From: Terriglobia bacterium
GTDB lineage: Bacteria > Acidobacteriota > Terriglobia > Terriglobales > Acidobacteriaceae
Length of the DNA stretch: 52,490 bases
Assembly: GCA_020073185.1 (NCBI GenBank)
Contig: JAIQFT010000044.1
Coordinates: forward strand, 1-52,490
Reading direction: 5' to 3'
How positions within the stretch are numbered: position 1 is the first letter of the stretch; each line of letters starts with the position of its first letter. The notes beneath the pieces were generated by a model that saw only the letters and a list, made by a program, of their open reading frames with translations, ran no database searches and was not told the origin of the DNA. The position numbers and the translations under genes are program-made. Of this stretch, positions 9,552-18,703 are shown in pieces.

Positions 9552-10913
9552 TTGCGCCGACTATTGCTTATCGAGGACGAACCTGCCGCCCCAGCGGACG
9601 GCGTGCAGAGTTATCTGACTCGCGAACGTGGTTTCGACTGCAAGCGGGAAATCTGGAATCTGGTAGCCCCTCCCGATCTGAACCGTTTGAGTGTGGAGTT
9701 AGTGATCTTCGTGGCTGCGCAAGCTTCGGCGAGGCCAATGAGTTTCTTCAGTTGGCTGCGCGAACAGCGGCTGAAAACCCCGACCCTGGCTGTGCTCCCG
9801 CTCGCGTGGGACCCGCGTATGGTGAGGTCCGCAGCAGAGTTGGTGGATGACTTCGTGCTTTCGCCGGTGAGGGCCGAGGAACTGGAGTACCGGGCGGTCA
9901 GGATCATGAAGGCCCCCACCGATGAAATACTCCTGGCCGGCCAGAAACTCAGACAAGAGTTGGGACTCTCCCAGTTGGTGGGAAATGATCCGGCCTTCGT
10001 GGCTGCAATTGGCGCCATTCCGAACGTCGCGGCCAGTTCCGCGCCCGTCCTGCTGTTAGGAGAAACCGGAACCGGAAAAGAACTCTGTGCTCACGCCATC
10101 CACAGCCTGAGCGAGCGTCACGCCGGCCCATTTATTCCTGTCGAATGTGGTGCAATTCCGGAAAATCTTGTAGAGAGCGAACTTTTTGGACATGTGCGCG
10201 GCGCTTTCACGGACGCGCATTGCGAGCAAAAAGGGCTAGCCGCCATGGCCGACGGAGGGACTTTGTTCCTCGACGAAGTGGACTCTCTTCCTCTGGCGGC
10301 CCAGGCCAAGCTTCTGCGTTTCATCCAGGAAGGCATCTACCGCCCGCTGGGAGCGCAGACCTTTTACCGCGCGAATCTCAGGCTGGTGTCAGCTACCAAT
10401 CGCGACCTCGAGCATTGCGTCCGTCAGGGACAATTCCGCTCCGACCTCTATTTTCGTTTGAATGTGTTGCCCTTGCGTCTTCCGCCGCTACGCGAACGGC
10501 GCAGCGATATTCCCTTGTTGGTCCAACACTTTCTTGGAAGGATATCTTCGTCCACTCCGGCAACCAAACTGACCTTGGCAGCCTTGCGGGTGCTCGATGC
10601 CTACGATTGGCCAGGGAACGTTCGCGAGCTGCATAACGTGGTGCAAAGGGGAGTTGCATTCTGTTCTGGAGCTCCTATTCTTCCTGCTCACCTGGGACTG
10701 CCGGTAGTTTCATGCGAAGAGGATGCCGCGCGCAATGATTTCCGTTTGGCACGGTCCCTCGCCATCGAGAAGTTTGAAAAGGCCTACGTGGAGGAAGTCC
10801 TGCGCAAAAACGGCGGCAACGTGACCCGCGCCGCGCAGGCTGCTTGCAAGGACCGTCGCGTGTTCGGCAGGCTGGTGAAGCGTTACGGTATCGACCGCCG
10901 CAATTTCGCATAA
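9552..10913 (+). CDS. Sigma-54-type enhancer-binding regulator (AAA+ with Fis-like HTH)
   Basis: This probable transcriptional activator is about 453 residues. The N-terminal 140 residues look like a divergent receiver domain, starting with LLLIEDEP, without a clear phosphorylatable Asp. The central AAA+ domain has Walker A GETGTGKE (from residue 170), a GAFTDA loop (from residue 217; the family consensus is GAFTGA), Walker B LFLDEVDS and the FRLNVLPLRLPPLRER segment. The C-terminus has a Fis-like helix-turn-helix. The GAFTGA loop contacts sigma-54, so the Gly-to-Asp change could alter sigma-factor dependence. TTG 9552 follows GAGGT by several bases and leads straight into the receiver-like strand; GTG 9531 is an alternative. 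Its place before the structural genes suggests it controls the injection system. Confidence 0.85.
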   Translation: MRRLLLIEDEPAAPADGVQSYLTRERGFDCKREIWNLVAPPDLNRLSVELVIFVAAQASARPMSFFSWLREQRLKTPTLAVLPLAWDPRMVRSAAELVDDFVLSPVRAEELEYRAVRIMKAPTDEILLAGQKLRQELGLSQLVGNDPAFVAAIGAIPNVAASSAPVLLLGETGTGKELCAHAIHSLSERHAGPFIPVECGAIPENLVESELFGHVRGAFTDAHCEQKGLAAMADGGTLFLDEVDSLPLAAQAKLLRFIQEGIYRPLGAQTFYRANLRLVSATNRDLEHCVRQGQFRSDLYFRLNVLPLRLPPLRERRSDIPLLVQHFLGRISSSTPATKLTLAALRVLDAYDWPGNVRELHNVVQRGVAFCSGAPILPAHLGLPVVSCEEDAARNDFRLARSLAIEKFEKAYVEEVLRKNGGNVTRAAQAACKDRRVFGRLVKRYGIDRRNFA

Positions 10914-10918
10914 CGATT

Positions 10919-10983
10919 TCCACAGGGATTTTTCTGTCCTACTGCTGGGACTTTCAGCTCCCGCATCCACACCGCGATTTTTC
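10919..10983. promoter_or_regulatory. AT-richer gap with a repeated TCCACA/GATTTTTC element
   Basis: In the roughly 180-base gap after the regulator gene, TCCACA followed by GATTTTTC occurs at 10919–10934 and again at 10966–10983. This is the likely control region for the structural genes downstream, so the pair could be a regulator site. No defined promoter boxes were assigned. Confidence 0.2.
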
Positions 10984-11092
10984 AACTAGTTCCGTCCGCC
11001 AACTTCGTTGTGCCCGGGTCGGTCAGGTCTCTTCACTCAAGCTGACAAGCGCGCCGCGCGAGGCGATCTCTTTTCCGCACTGCGGATTGCGG

Positions 11093-11431
11093 ATGACCTC
11101 GCGGGTTGGCCTCGCTCGTGCAGCAGGAGTGCAACCGGGGATTTCATTGGCACCCCAACATTCGGAAGCCGATCGCGAGGTCGCGCGGGAGATTCTGCGA
11201 TATTTCGCCCGCAATCCCGGCGCAGCCGACACCATGGAAGGAATCGCGCACTTTCGTTTGCTGGACGAGAGAATCCACAGCGGCCTCGAGCAAGTCACGC
11301 GAGCTTTGGCTTTATTGGTTTCTGAAGGATTGCTGGTACGAGAAGCGGTGGCGCGTTCCGCAGAAGTGTTCCGGCTCAACCAGGAACAACCGCGGGCCAT
11401 CGAACGCTTTCTTGAGAAAGCGGAGCAATAA
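11093..11431 (+). CDS. Small winged-helix-like protein
   Basis: The product is about 112 residues. Residues 25–110 are predicted helix-helix-helix followed by a short strand, reading like a winged-helix domain: a helix containing REILRYFARNP, a helical pair around RIHSGLEQVTRALALLVSEG, then LLVREA. This pattern is common in small DNA-binding proteins, and the position between the regulator and the first structural gene suits a regulatory role. The start is uncertain: ATG 11093 is used, but GTG 11129 or TTG 11147 would also keep the domain. An upstream extension in the same frame overlaps the regulator and is unlikely to be translated. Function is inferred. Confidence 0.6.
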   Translation: MTSRVGLARAAGVQPGISLAPQHSEADREVAREILRYFARNPGAADTMEGIAHFRLLDERIHSGLEQVTRALALLVSEGLLVREAVARSAEVFRLNQEQPRAIERFLEKAEQ

Positions 11432-11454
11432 GGTAAAAGAAACGAAACAGGACC

Positions 11455-12045
11455 ATGGCTACTACCCAGGCGATTGCCAGTACGTGTGAAGCGGTAGTGC
11501 GGTTGCTACGTTCAAATTACGATCCCGCCGACTTCAATGGCGCCACGCTGGACTTTCAGGTGTATGTAGCGGAGGACTTCAATCGGCCCATGGAGGAAGG
11601 TGTCTCCCTGTTTCTCTATCGTGTCTATCAGAACGGAAATTACCGCACTCCCGCTGGGCGGTTGCTGCCGGATGGCCGCCGTCAGGCCACGAAGCTGCCG
11701 TTGGATCTGCATTTTCTGTTGACCGCGTGGGCAAAGAAGGCGTCTCTGCAGCACCAGATTGCGGGCTGGATGATGCGAGTGATGGAAGACAACTCGACCT
11801 TGCCCCCCAGCGTGCTAAACGCTTACCAGCCCAATGTCTTCCGCCCGGACGAGGGAGTGGATGTGGGTCTCACGGAACTCAGCGTAGAAGACATGTTCCA
11901 TGTCTGGGAGGTCATGATCAACCACGTGTACCAGCTTTCCGTGCCTTACCAGGCGAGAATGATTGAGATTGAATCGGCCGTTACGATCGCGCCGCTGGGA
12001 ATTCCGGTGCAAGAACGGATTGCAGACTACCGGAGCAGGGGCTGA
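11455..12045 (+). CDS. DUF4255 tail terminator/cap protein (Pvc16/Afp16-like)
   Basis: This 196-residue protein matches the DUF4255 (Pvc16 N-terminal) family. It starts with a helix (ATTQAIASTCEAVVRLLRS), then strands leading to VSLFLYRVYQNGNYR and a LPLDLHFLLTAWA strand, and ends with the conserved HVWEVMINHVYQLSVPYQAR segment. In Afp and PVC particles the homologue ends the tube and sheath and sets particle length, capping the end away from the baseplate. It opens the structural gene run, directly before the first sheath region, as in many eCIS loci. Length and motif order are normal, so I take it to be functional. Confidence 0.9.
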   Translation: MATTQAIASTCEAVVRLLRSNYDPADFNGATLDFQVYVAEDFNRPMEEGVSLFLYRVYQNGNYRTPAGRLLPDGRRQATKLPLDLHFLLTAWAKKASLQHQIAGWMMRVMEDNSTLPPSVLNAYQPNVFRPDEGVDVGLTELSVEDMFHVWEVMINHVYQLSVPYQARMIEIESAVTIAPLGIPVQERIADYRSRG

Positions 12046-12059
12046 TCGAGGAAAAGGAA

Positions 12060-13004
12060 ATGGCAAGCTCGACCCTCACCGCCGGCCCAGGACTCGCCTT
12101 GGAGAGACGCAGTGTGTTCACCACACTGGGCATCCAGTTCTGGGATTTCGCTTTGGACAAGCCGATTGAGGGCGGACTCGAAGTGGTTGCGCGGCGGCCC
12201 GGAACAAGCTACCCGCCGACTACGGCTTTTCGTACCGGTTCCGGCTTTTATGGTTTCCAGGGTCTGCCGGGATTGCACGATGTGGAGTATCCGCCACCTG
12301 GCCCGAACTCAGCCGCGTCGAGCCCCCCGCTGACCTTGAATTTCGTGATCACGGCAAACGACCCTCTTGGCCGCTTTCTTCCCACACTGTTTGGAGTAGA
12401 TCTGCCGTTGCCCTATCGTGGGCTGTTCCTGAGCAAGGGGACTGGAAGTCCGGCAGACATCGATGCACGTGCCTATCTGTTTTCCGCCCCTACTCGTCCA
12501 GTCGCTGTGGGCATGGCAGCGGTGCGTGCCAATTTGCGGGATGTTGCCCACGATCAGCCTGCCAGGTACGCCGCAGTACGGGTCACACTGGACGGCCAAA
12601 CCTGGACCGGCATTGCCGACGATGAAGGGCGTGCCTTAGTCACATTTCCTTCTCCGCTGGTACGAAGACTGAGCCTGGGTTCGCCTCCGGGAAGCGGACA
12701 AGGTTCGCCTTCTGGCATGACTTGGCCGGTCAGCGTGCATGTGCTCTATGAGCCCTCCCGATTTCGGCTGTTGTTGGCGGACACCCCGGATGTGGAATGG
12801 CCATGGGCTGAAATCCCAAGTTTGAAAAGCATTCTCGATGGACAACATCCGGCGCTTATTTGGCAAACGGAAGCAGGTCCGCCGGTCGCGGAATGGACCG
12901 GGGTTCTGACATATGGGGAAGATCTTGTTCTGCGCACAACTCTGACCAACCCTGCAGAGTTGTCTCCAGTCTTACTGATTTCTCAAACGGCAACTTCGCC
13001 TTAG
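12060..13004 (+). CDS. Conserved eCIS-associated protein of unknown function
   Basis: This 314-residue protein sits between the cap and sheath genes, 14 bases after one and 10 before the other, so it is almost certainly part of the same transcript. It is Pro- and Gly-rich and predicted mainly beta-stranded. A stretch near residues 160–200 (AAVRVTLDGQTWTGIADDEG) resembles the carboxypeptidase regulatory-like or transthyretin-type beta-sandwich, common in surface structural proteins. There is no signal peptide or membrane helix. A part in capping or in modifying the sheath end is plausible from position alone. Confidence 0.75.
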   Translation: MASSTLTAGPGLALERRSVFTTLGIQFWDFALDKPIEGGLEVVARRPGTSYPPTTAFRTGSGFYGFQGLPGLHDVEYPPPGPNSAASSPPLTLNFVITANDPLGRFLPTLFGVDLPLPYRGLFLSKGTGSPADIDARAYLFSAPTRPVAVGMAAVRANLRDVAHDQPARYAAVRVTLDGQTWTGIADDEGRALVTFPSPLVRRLSLGSPPGSGQGSPSGMTWPVSVHVLYEPSRFRLLLADTPDVEWPWAEIPSLKSILDGQHPALIWQTEAGPPVAEWTGVLTYGEDLVLRTTLTNPAELSPVLLISQTATSP

Positions 13005-13014
13005 GAGGCAAATC

Positions 13015-15024
13015 ATGCCTGAGTATCTAGCTCCAGGCGTTTACGTGGAAGAAGTAAGCTTTCGCTCGAAGAGCATTGAAGGCGTCAGCACGAGCACGGC
13101 GGGCTTTGTCGGTCCCGCGCGGTTTGGCCCCGTGGGCGGCCCGCCCGAACTGCTCACCAGCTTCGCCGACTTTGAGCGGATCTATCACGGCCTGGACGAA
13201 CTGGAATTTACCGACACTGGCGAGTCCGTCAACTATCTGGCCCAGGGTGTGCGCTCCTTCTTTGACAACGGCGGTAAGCGGCTCTATGTGGTGCGAATTT
13301 TTGAGCCGCCCGAATCTGTTTCCGCGATTCCGGACTCGGCCTATGCCACCGGGGCGATCACCGATGCGATCGCGGGATCGCCCTCTCCCTCCATCTCTCT
13401 GCAGGCCCGCTATCCTGGCGGCCTGGTGGGCGACGCGACCAGGAACATCGGCCTTATTTTCACCGTGCACGTTACCAAGAACGTGCTTACGGGGGTGCCT
13501 CACGATCCTGTCAATCCGACCTCGCCGAAGGATCCGGCGCTGCGCGGGGTCAACATGAATGACTTGGTATGGATCTCAGACGCGACTGCTTCTCCCTCGA
13601 CCACAGGTCCCTTCGGAGACGTCTACTGGGCGGAAAAGTATTTCGACACGACTGTCGTCCCCAACCAGTGGAGCTGGCGCTTCCACGGTAGCAGTGTTGG
13701 AAGTCCTTCCGGCACACTGGAGCTAAAAGACTTTATTCCAGGCGTGACGCTGGTGCGAGTGGTGACGGTCGGCGTGCAGATAAATTATCCCGGCAGGTTT
13801 CCCCGGACCGACTCTTTCCAAAATCTCACATTTCATCCTGACCATCCTGAATCTCTGAGCCAGTTCTTCGCCAAAGATCTGAACAGCCGGTCGATGGCAC
13901 TTACACTTCCCCTCATCTTCGATCCTGACCAGGAGTACAAGAACGGGGCAGAAATCGCCCAAATCATGATGTCGCAACCGCGCAGTGCGGCGGAAACTGC
14001 ACGCCTGCACAAGATACTCGGCCGCTCAACCGGATTCAGCATTCTGGAAACACTCGGCGACGATCAACTGGCCGACACGGATCGGCAAATCATTGTCAGC
14101 TTGAGTGGCGGCAGCGATGGCCGGCGCCCCACCGCCGCCCGCTATGAGGGCGAGGACGACGACCCCAAAAACAAAACCGGCCTCAAAGCGTTGGAAGACA
14201 TAAGCGATGTGTCGATTGTTGCCGCCCCTGGCTATTCCGGGCGCAACGATTCCGACAGCAACTTCGAGGACAAGACCCTGCAAGTCTCACAACTCCTGAT
14301 TGCTCATGCCGAGAGAATGCGTTACCGGATTGCCGTGCTGGATTCAATCGATGGCCATGACCTGACTGAAGTGCGTGAGTTCCGCGCCAAGATGGATTCC
14401 TCTCACGCGGCGTTTTACTACCCGTGGGTCCGCGTCATCGATCCCATCACCGAGGATGAAACCAATCTTCCACCGGCGGGTTTCGTGGCTGGCCTGTATG
14501 CCGATAACGACATTCTGTACGGTGTCCATAAAGCCCCGGCCAACATGGTGGTCCAGGACGCGATCGGTTTTGAGCTGATGCTGAACAAGGCGCAGCAAGA
14601 CGTTCTCAATCCCGAGGGCATCAATTGTTTCCGTTTCTTTGAAGGCCGGGGATACCGTCTCTGGGGTGCGCGGACAGCCAGTTCCGATCCAGAGTGGAAG
14701 TATGTGAACCTGCGGCGCTACTTCGCTTACCTGGAGCACTCGATAGACAAGGGCACGCAGTGGGTCGTGTTTGAAAACAACAGCGACTTGCTTTGGGCGA
14801 ACGTGCGGACGACGGTGGAGGATTTTCTTTTCAACGAATGGAAATCCAACCATCTGATGGGCGAGAAACCCGAGCAAGCCTACTTCGTGCGCTGTGATCG
14901 CTCCACGATGACCCAAAACGACTTCGACAACGGGCGTTTGATTTGCCTGATTGGTGTAGCACCCGTCCGTCCGGCGGAGTTTGTGATCTTCCGCATCGGC
15001 CAATGGGTGGGCTCACAAGCCTGA
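13015..15024 (+). CDS. Contractile sheath protein 1 (Pvc2/Afp2-like)
   Basis: This is the main sheath subunit, which surrounds the tube and contracts to drive it into the target. The N-terminus has the sheath signature PGVYVEEVSFRSKSIEGVST and, near residue 80, VRSFFDNGGKRLYVVRIF. The C-terminal domain carries RRYFAYLEHSIDKGTQWVVF and the final strands around ICLIGVAPVRPAEFVIFRI that form the handshake with neighbouring subunits. At 669 residues it is longer than the smallest Pvc sheaths because of surface insertions in the middle (about 110–330). A ribosome-binding site (GGAGG) lies 8 bases before ATG 13015. The call is firm. Confidence 0.95.
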   Translation: MPEYLAPGVYVEEVSFRSKSIEGVSTSTAGFVGPARFGPVGGPPELLTSFADFERIYHGLDELEFTDTGESVNYLAQGVRSFFDNGGKRLYVVRIFEPPESVSAIPDSAYATGAITDAIAGSPSPSISLQARYPGGLVGDATRNIGLIFTVHVTKNVLTGVPHDPVNPTSPKDPALRGVNMNDLVWISDATASPSTTGPFGDVYWAEKYFDTTVVPNQWSWRFHGSSVGSPSGTLELKDFIPGVTLVRVVTVGVQINYPGRFPRTDSFQNLTFHPDHPESLSQFFAKDLNSRSMALTLPLIFDPDQEYKNGAEIAQIMMSQPRSAAETARLHKILGRSTGFSILETLGDDQLADTDRQIIVSLSGGSDGRRPTAARYEGEDDDPKNKTGLKALEDISDVSIVAAPGYSGRNDSDSNFEDKTLQVSQLLIAHAERMRYRIAVLDSIDGHDLTEVREFRAKMDSSHAAFYYPWVRVIDPITEDETNLPPAGFVAGLYADNDILYGVHKAPANMVVQDAIGFELMLNKAQQDVLNPEGINCFRFFEGRGYRLWGARTASSDPEWKYVNLRRYFAYLEHSIDKGTQWVVFENNSDLLWANVRTTVEDFLFNEWKSNHLMGEKPEQAYFVRCDRSTMTQNDFDNGRLICLIGVAPVRPAEFVIFRIGQWVGSQA

Positions 15025-15055
15025 CGAATTCATACGCTGAAGTGGGAGGAGAACT

Positions 15056-15523
15056 ATGGCCGTGCCACGTGAGCGTCCCTATAGTCAATTTAATTTTCGC
15101 GTGAAGATCGCTGGCGAAGACGGGACCAGCACCAATGCGGGCTTCCAGGAAGTATTCGGGCTGGGAACGGAAATCCACGTTGCCGAATATCGCCCCGGAA
15201 ACTACTCCGACAATTCACCCATGAAGGTCAACGGGTCCTACAAGGTACCGGACGTCACCTTGAAGCGCGGTGTCGTGGGTGATCTTACGGTGATTCATAA
15301 CTGGGTGAAGGCCGTGCGGGATGGAGGCAACACCGGGCCCGATGTCCTCAAAACCGTAGTCATCGCGCTGCTCAGTGAGGACCCGTCAAGAACGGAAGTG
15401 CAAACCTGGACCCTGACCAACGCGCGCCCCATGAAGTACACGGGGCCGTCGCTGACGGGAAAGGGCACGGATGTGGCGGTGGAAGAGCTGGTGCTTGCTT
15501 CCGAACACATCGAAGTTGGTTAG
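15056..15523 (+). CDS. Tail tube protein 1 (Pvc1/Afp1-like, T4 gp19 family)
   Basis: This 155-residue subunit forms hexameric rings of the inner tube. Typical gp19-family features are seen: the N-terminal YSQFNFRVKIAG strand, FQEVFGLGTEIHVAEYRPG, the LKRGVVGDLTVIHNWVKAVRDG segment, and a closing strand with VEELVLASEHIEV. It follows the sheath gene after 31 bases with a GGAGG site before its ATG, the usual sheath-then-tube order. Length is normal for the family. Confidence 0.95.
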   Translation: MAVPRERPYSQFNFRVKIAGEDGTSTNAGFQEVFGLGTEIHVAEYRPGNYSDNSPMKVNGSYKVPDVTLKRGVVGDLTVIHNWVKAVRDGGNTGPDVLKTVVIALLSEDPSRTEVQTWTLTNARPMKYTGPSLTGKGTDVAVEELVLASEHIEVG

Positions 15524-15553
15524 CAACTGTAAGCGCGTCGCGGGCTGTTTACC

Positions 15554-18500
15554 ATGAGCACGAGTCGTCTTCCCGGCGTTTATTTTGAGACGGCGGCGCC
15601 TCCGGTTCCTGAGGTGCTGCCGCGCATGGATATTCCTGCCTTCGTCGGGTTTGCCGCCTCGGGCCCTTTGGATGTTCCGCTGGCAATGGAAGACGTGGGA
15701 CGTTTTCACGAGATCTATGGGCGTGATCAGATGCTGGCCTGGGACCCCGATCGTGGCGAACTGGCACACGCGCAGTTGCCTCCCGCGGTACGAGCATTCT
15801 TCCGCAATGGCGGACGGCGCTGCTGGATTGTGCGTGTCGCCGACAACGACAACGCCAAGTCAAACCGGTTCCTGATTCCCGGTCTGCTGCAATCCGGCGG
15901 CAACGGCTTGCTGCAAGCGGGCTGGGCGCAGGCGCGGTCGGAAGGCGCCTGGTCCGACGATCTGATGGTGAACGCGATGTTGCGCTTGGTGCCGCTGGCG
16001 ATTGATTCGGTGCGGCACACGAGTAACGTCTATAGCGTCGCTTTGCCGCCCAGAATTGTTTCCCCAGTTGGCGAGGGCGATTTGCTGCGGCTGGTTTTTC
16101 CCGACTCGCAAACGACTTCTCCAGCAGTCCCCGGGGCCGTTGCTTATTTTCCGATTCAAGAAGTAAAGACGCTGCCGTTTCCCGACACGGGATCGCGTCC
16201 GTCCCAACAGAGCTTTTTGAAAGGGCCTGACGCATTTTGGTTCCGACCAGCGGTTCAATCCGATTTCGCCGGCTTGTCGCCCGGTTCGCCGCCGGACTCG
16301 TCTGCGCTGGTGCAACTGCCCGCCCCCCAAGCAGCGGACTGGTTGACGCAGCCGCAAGACGTTTCCTTGGCGCCCCTGATCGCATTTGGCTTTTTCATGG
16401 AAGAAGAGCAATTCGTACTGGAGACGACCAGGTCAAGTACCGATGGTATCCAGGCGGGTTCATGGCTGCGCCTGCAATTCAGCTCTTCGTTGCAGCCCGA
16501 CGATGCTACCGCGTTGTTGCTTCTGGTGGACACGGTTCGCGGCGTTGCGAATGAATCAACCGTATCGCCCTCATCGCCGCCGGGCAATCCGGAAAGTGTG
16601 CGAATTTTTGCAGGCGATGCTTGGTGGGTGTTGGACCCGAATAAGGCCGTGCAACGCTATACGTCCCTACCCCAGGTCGAAATCGTAGATTTAGAGCTGT
16701 GGGTGCGGCAGGCCAGTGGTGAAATTGTGCGCCTTGCCGATCTGGGGCTTGCGCCCAATCAGCCGCGCTATCTGGGTTACTTGCCGACAGACGCTCAACT
16801 GTTTACTCCATCGGACAAAGCCGGCGCGCCTCTGGGTATCGAGTTGTGGAATGCGGTCAGTCATCCCCGCTTTCCACTGGCCGTACCTGAAGACAGCAAA
16901 GGCCCAGTTGTTTACCTTCCGTTGGGGGTCCCTGGTTTTCCACGCGATGATTTCTTTCAACCGAAGGCTCCACTCGCCGGCTCCGCATTAGAGCGCGATG
17001 GGTTGGCGGCTGCAAATCCCGGCTCTTGCCCTTTCTTCAGTGCGGATCTGTTCTTGGATCCGGATCTCAAGAACTCTAACGTGTCCACCTTGTTGACTGA
17101 AGCTTTTCACAAGCAATATCAGCTGCGACTTCCGGGCGAAAGCGGACCCCCGGGTATGCCCCTGGTAAAGATGCATTCAATCTTGCCGGTTGGCGAGATC
17201 AGCCTGCTGGCGCTACCGGATGCAATACACCGCGGATGGGTCCCGGTTGCCGCGCAACAATCCACGTTCCCGGCCCCGCGTTTGCTTAGCATTTCTGCTC
17301 CCGATGCGGACGGCCAGATCACGCTCTCCTGGAGCAAAGTAGATGGCGCGACGAGTTACACGCTACAGCAGTCGGCCGATCCGCAGTTTGCCACGATAGC
17401 CGGCGAATGGCAGGAACTTACTGAGCAATCCCAGCCGCTGCTACAAAGCACGGGGTGTCCGGAACGCGCTCACTTCCGGGTACGGGCCAACGGCGAAGCT
17501 GGGATTAGTCCGTGGTCGAACACCCTCACGGACGAGCTTCCCCTGCAGGCCTTTGAAGTCTGTGATCCAGGGACGCTTCAGGCCCCGGTGATGGACCAAC
17601 TCCAAAAGAACCACGGGCGCATCACCCTGACTTGGTCGGGTGCTGACAGCCATGTCATTTTTCAGTTGGAGGTGGCCGAGGACCCGGCTTTCGACTTCGC
17701 CGAAATCATCTATCGCGGGTCGCAAGCGACCTTTGAAATATGGCGCGTCCCAACGCGCACCTCTTACTTCCGGGTTTCCGCCGAACGTAGTGCCGAGTTG
17801 AGCCCTTTCTCCAACACTGCGGTGGCTCTCGGCGAAGACGGCGGAACTCAATGGCAGATGATCTCGTCGAGCTCCGAGACCAACCCATGTGAAGACCAAC
17901 TCCTGGTCATCCACGAAGCCATGCTGCGCCTGTGCGCGGCGCGTGCGGACATATTCGCGGTCATGAGTTTGCCCGGCGGCTACCAGACGGATCCCGCGCT
18001 CGACTACAAGGACCGGCTGATCAGCGCACTTGCGCCAGAAGAAACCGAACACATTCTCAGCTTTGGCGCCCTCTACCATCCCTGGACCTTGGTCCGGGAC
18101 GGCGCCGACGACTCCAGCGACGCAGTTCGCTCCCTCGTGCCCGACGGAACGATTTGCGGCAGCATTGCCAACCGCACCATCACTGCCGGGGCTTGGCTTG
18201 CTCCCGCAAACCAGATTCTGGCGGGCGTCGTGGATGTCGATCCGCGGTTGGAAGACAGAGCAGCGCAACTCCTTTTCGACGCGCGCGTGAACCTCGTTGC
18301 CCAGCAATCGAAGGGGTTCCTGTGTCTCAGTTCATCCAGCCTCAGCACGGACTCCGCGGTGAGTGAGATCAACGTGCGCCGCTTGTTGATCCTGCTGCGC
18401 CGCTTGGCCCTGCGCGATGGAATGGCATTTGTGTTTCAACCGAACGATACCTCCCTGCAGCATATTGTTCGTCGCAGGTTCGAGGACATTCTGGGGAACC

Positions 18501-18703
18501 TTTTTCTTCTCGGCGCATTCGCCGGCGATCTCCAGGATGACGGATTTCGCGTGATCACCGACAGCTCCGTTAACCCTCCGGAAATGTTGGAGCAGGGACG
18601 TTTTGTGGTCGAGCTAAAGGTAGCTCCCTCTTTCCCATTGGAGTTTCTGACCGTGCGTTTAATTCAGACCGGCGGAGAAATTCTGCTTACGGAGGAATTC
18701 TAA
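15554..18703 (+). CDS. Giant sheath protein 2 with fibronectin-III-like insertions
   Basis: The ends are those of a sheath protein: an N-terminal RLPGVYFETA and, near residue 80, VRAFFRNGGRRCWIVRVA; at the C-terminus NVRRLLILLRRLALRDGMAFVF, then a helix with RRRFEDILGNLF and final strands with GRFVVELKVAPSFPLEFLTV. At 1049 residues it is far longer than typical Pvc3/Pvc4 sheaths. The insertion includes two fibronectin-III-like units (about residues 575–665 and 675–760) marked by ITLSWSKVDGATSYTLQ and ITLTWSG with later FRV strands. It abuts the next tube gene with no gap. It may form a special ring near the baseplate or carry an outer decoration. The sheath call is strong; the role of the insertions is inferred. 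Confidence 0.85.
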   Translation: MSTSRLPGVYFETAAPPVPEVLPRMDIPAFVGFAASGPLDVPLAMEDVGRFHEIYGRDQMLAWDPDRGELAHAQLPPAVRAFFRNGGRRCWIVRVADNDNAKSNRFLIPGLLQSGGNGLLQAGWAQARSEGAWSDDLMVNAMLRLVPLAIDSVRHTSNVYSVALPPRIVSPVGEGDLLRLVFPDSQTTSPAVPGAVAYFPIQEVKTLPFPDTGSRPSQQSFLKGPDAFWFRPAVQSDFAGLSPGSPPDSSALVQLPAPQAADWLTQPQDVSLAPLIAFGFFMEEEQFVLETTRSSTDGIQAGSWLRLQFSSSLQPDDATALLLLVDTVRGVANESTVSPSSPPGNPESVRIFAGDAWWVLDPNKAVQRYTSLPQVEIVDLELWVRQASGEIVRLADLGLAPNQPRYLGYLPTDAQLFTPSDKAGAPLGIELWNAVSHPRFPLAVPEDSKGPVVYLPLGVPGFPRDDFFQPKAPLAGSALERDGLAAANPGSCPFFSADLFLDPDLKNSNVSTLLTEAFHKQYQLRLPGESGPPGMPLVKMHSILPVGEISLLALPDAIHRGWVPVAAQQSTFPAPRLLSISAPDADGQITLSWSKVDGATSYTLQQSADPQFATIAGEWQELTEQSQPLLQSTGCPERAHFRVRANGEAGISPWSNTLTDELPLQAFEVCDPGTLQAPVMDQLQKNHGRITLTWSGADSHVIFQLEVAEDPAFDFAEIIYRGSQATFEIWRVPTRTSYFRVSAERSAELSPFSNTAVALGEDGGTQWQMISSSSETNPCEDQLLVIHEAMLRLCAARADIFAVMSLPGGYQTDPALDYKDRLISALAPEETEHILSFGALYHPWTLVRDGADDSSDAVRSLVPDGTICGSIANRTITAGAWLAPANQILAGVVDVDPRLEDRAAQLLFDARVNLVAQQSKGFLCLSSSSLSTDSAVSEINVRRLLILLRRLALRDGMAFVFQPNDTSLQHIVRRRFEDILGNLFLLGAFAGDLQDDGFRVITDSSVNPPEMLEQGRFVVELKVAPSFPLEFLTVRLIQTGGEILLTEEF

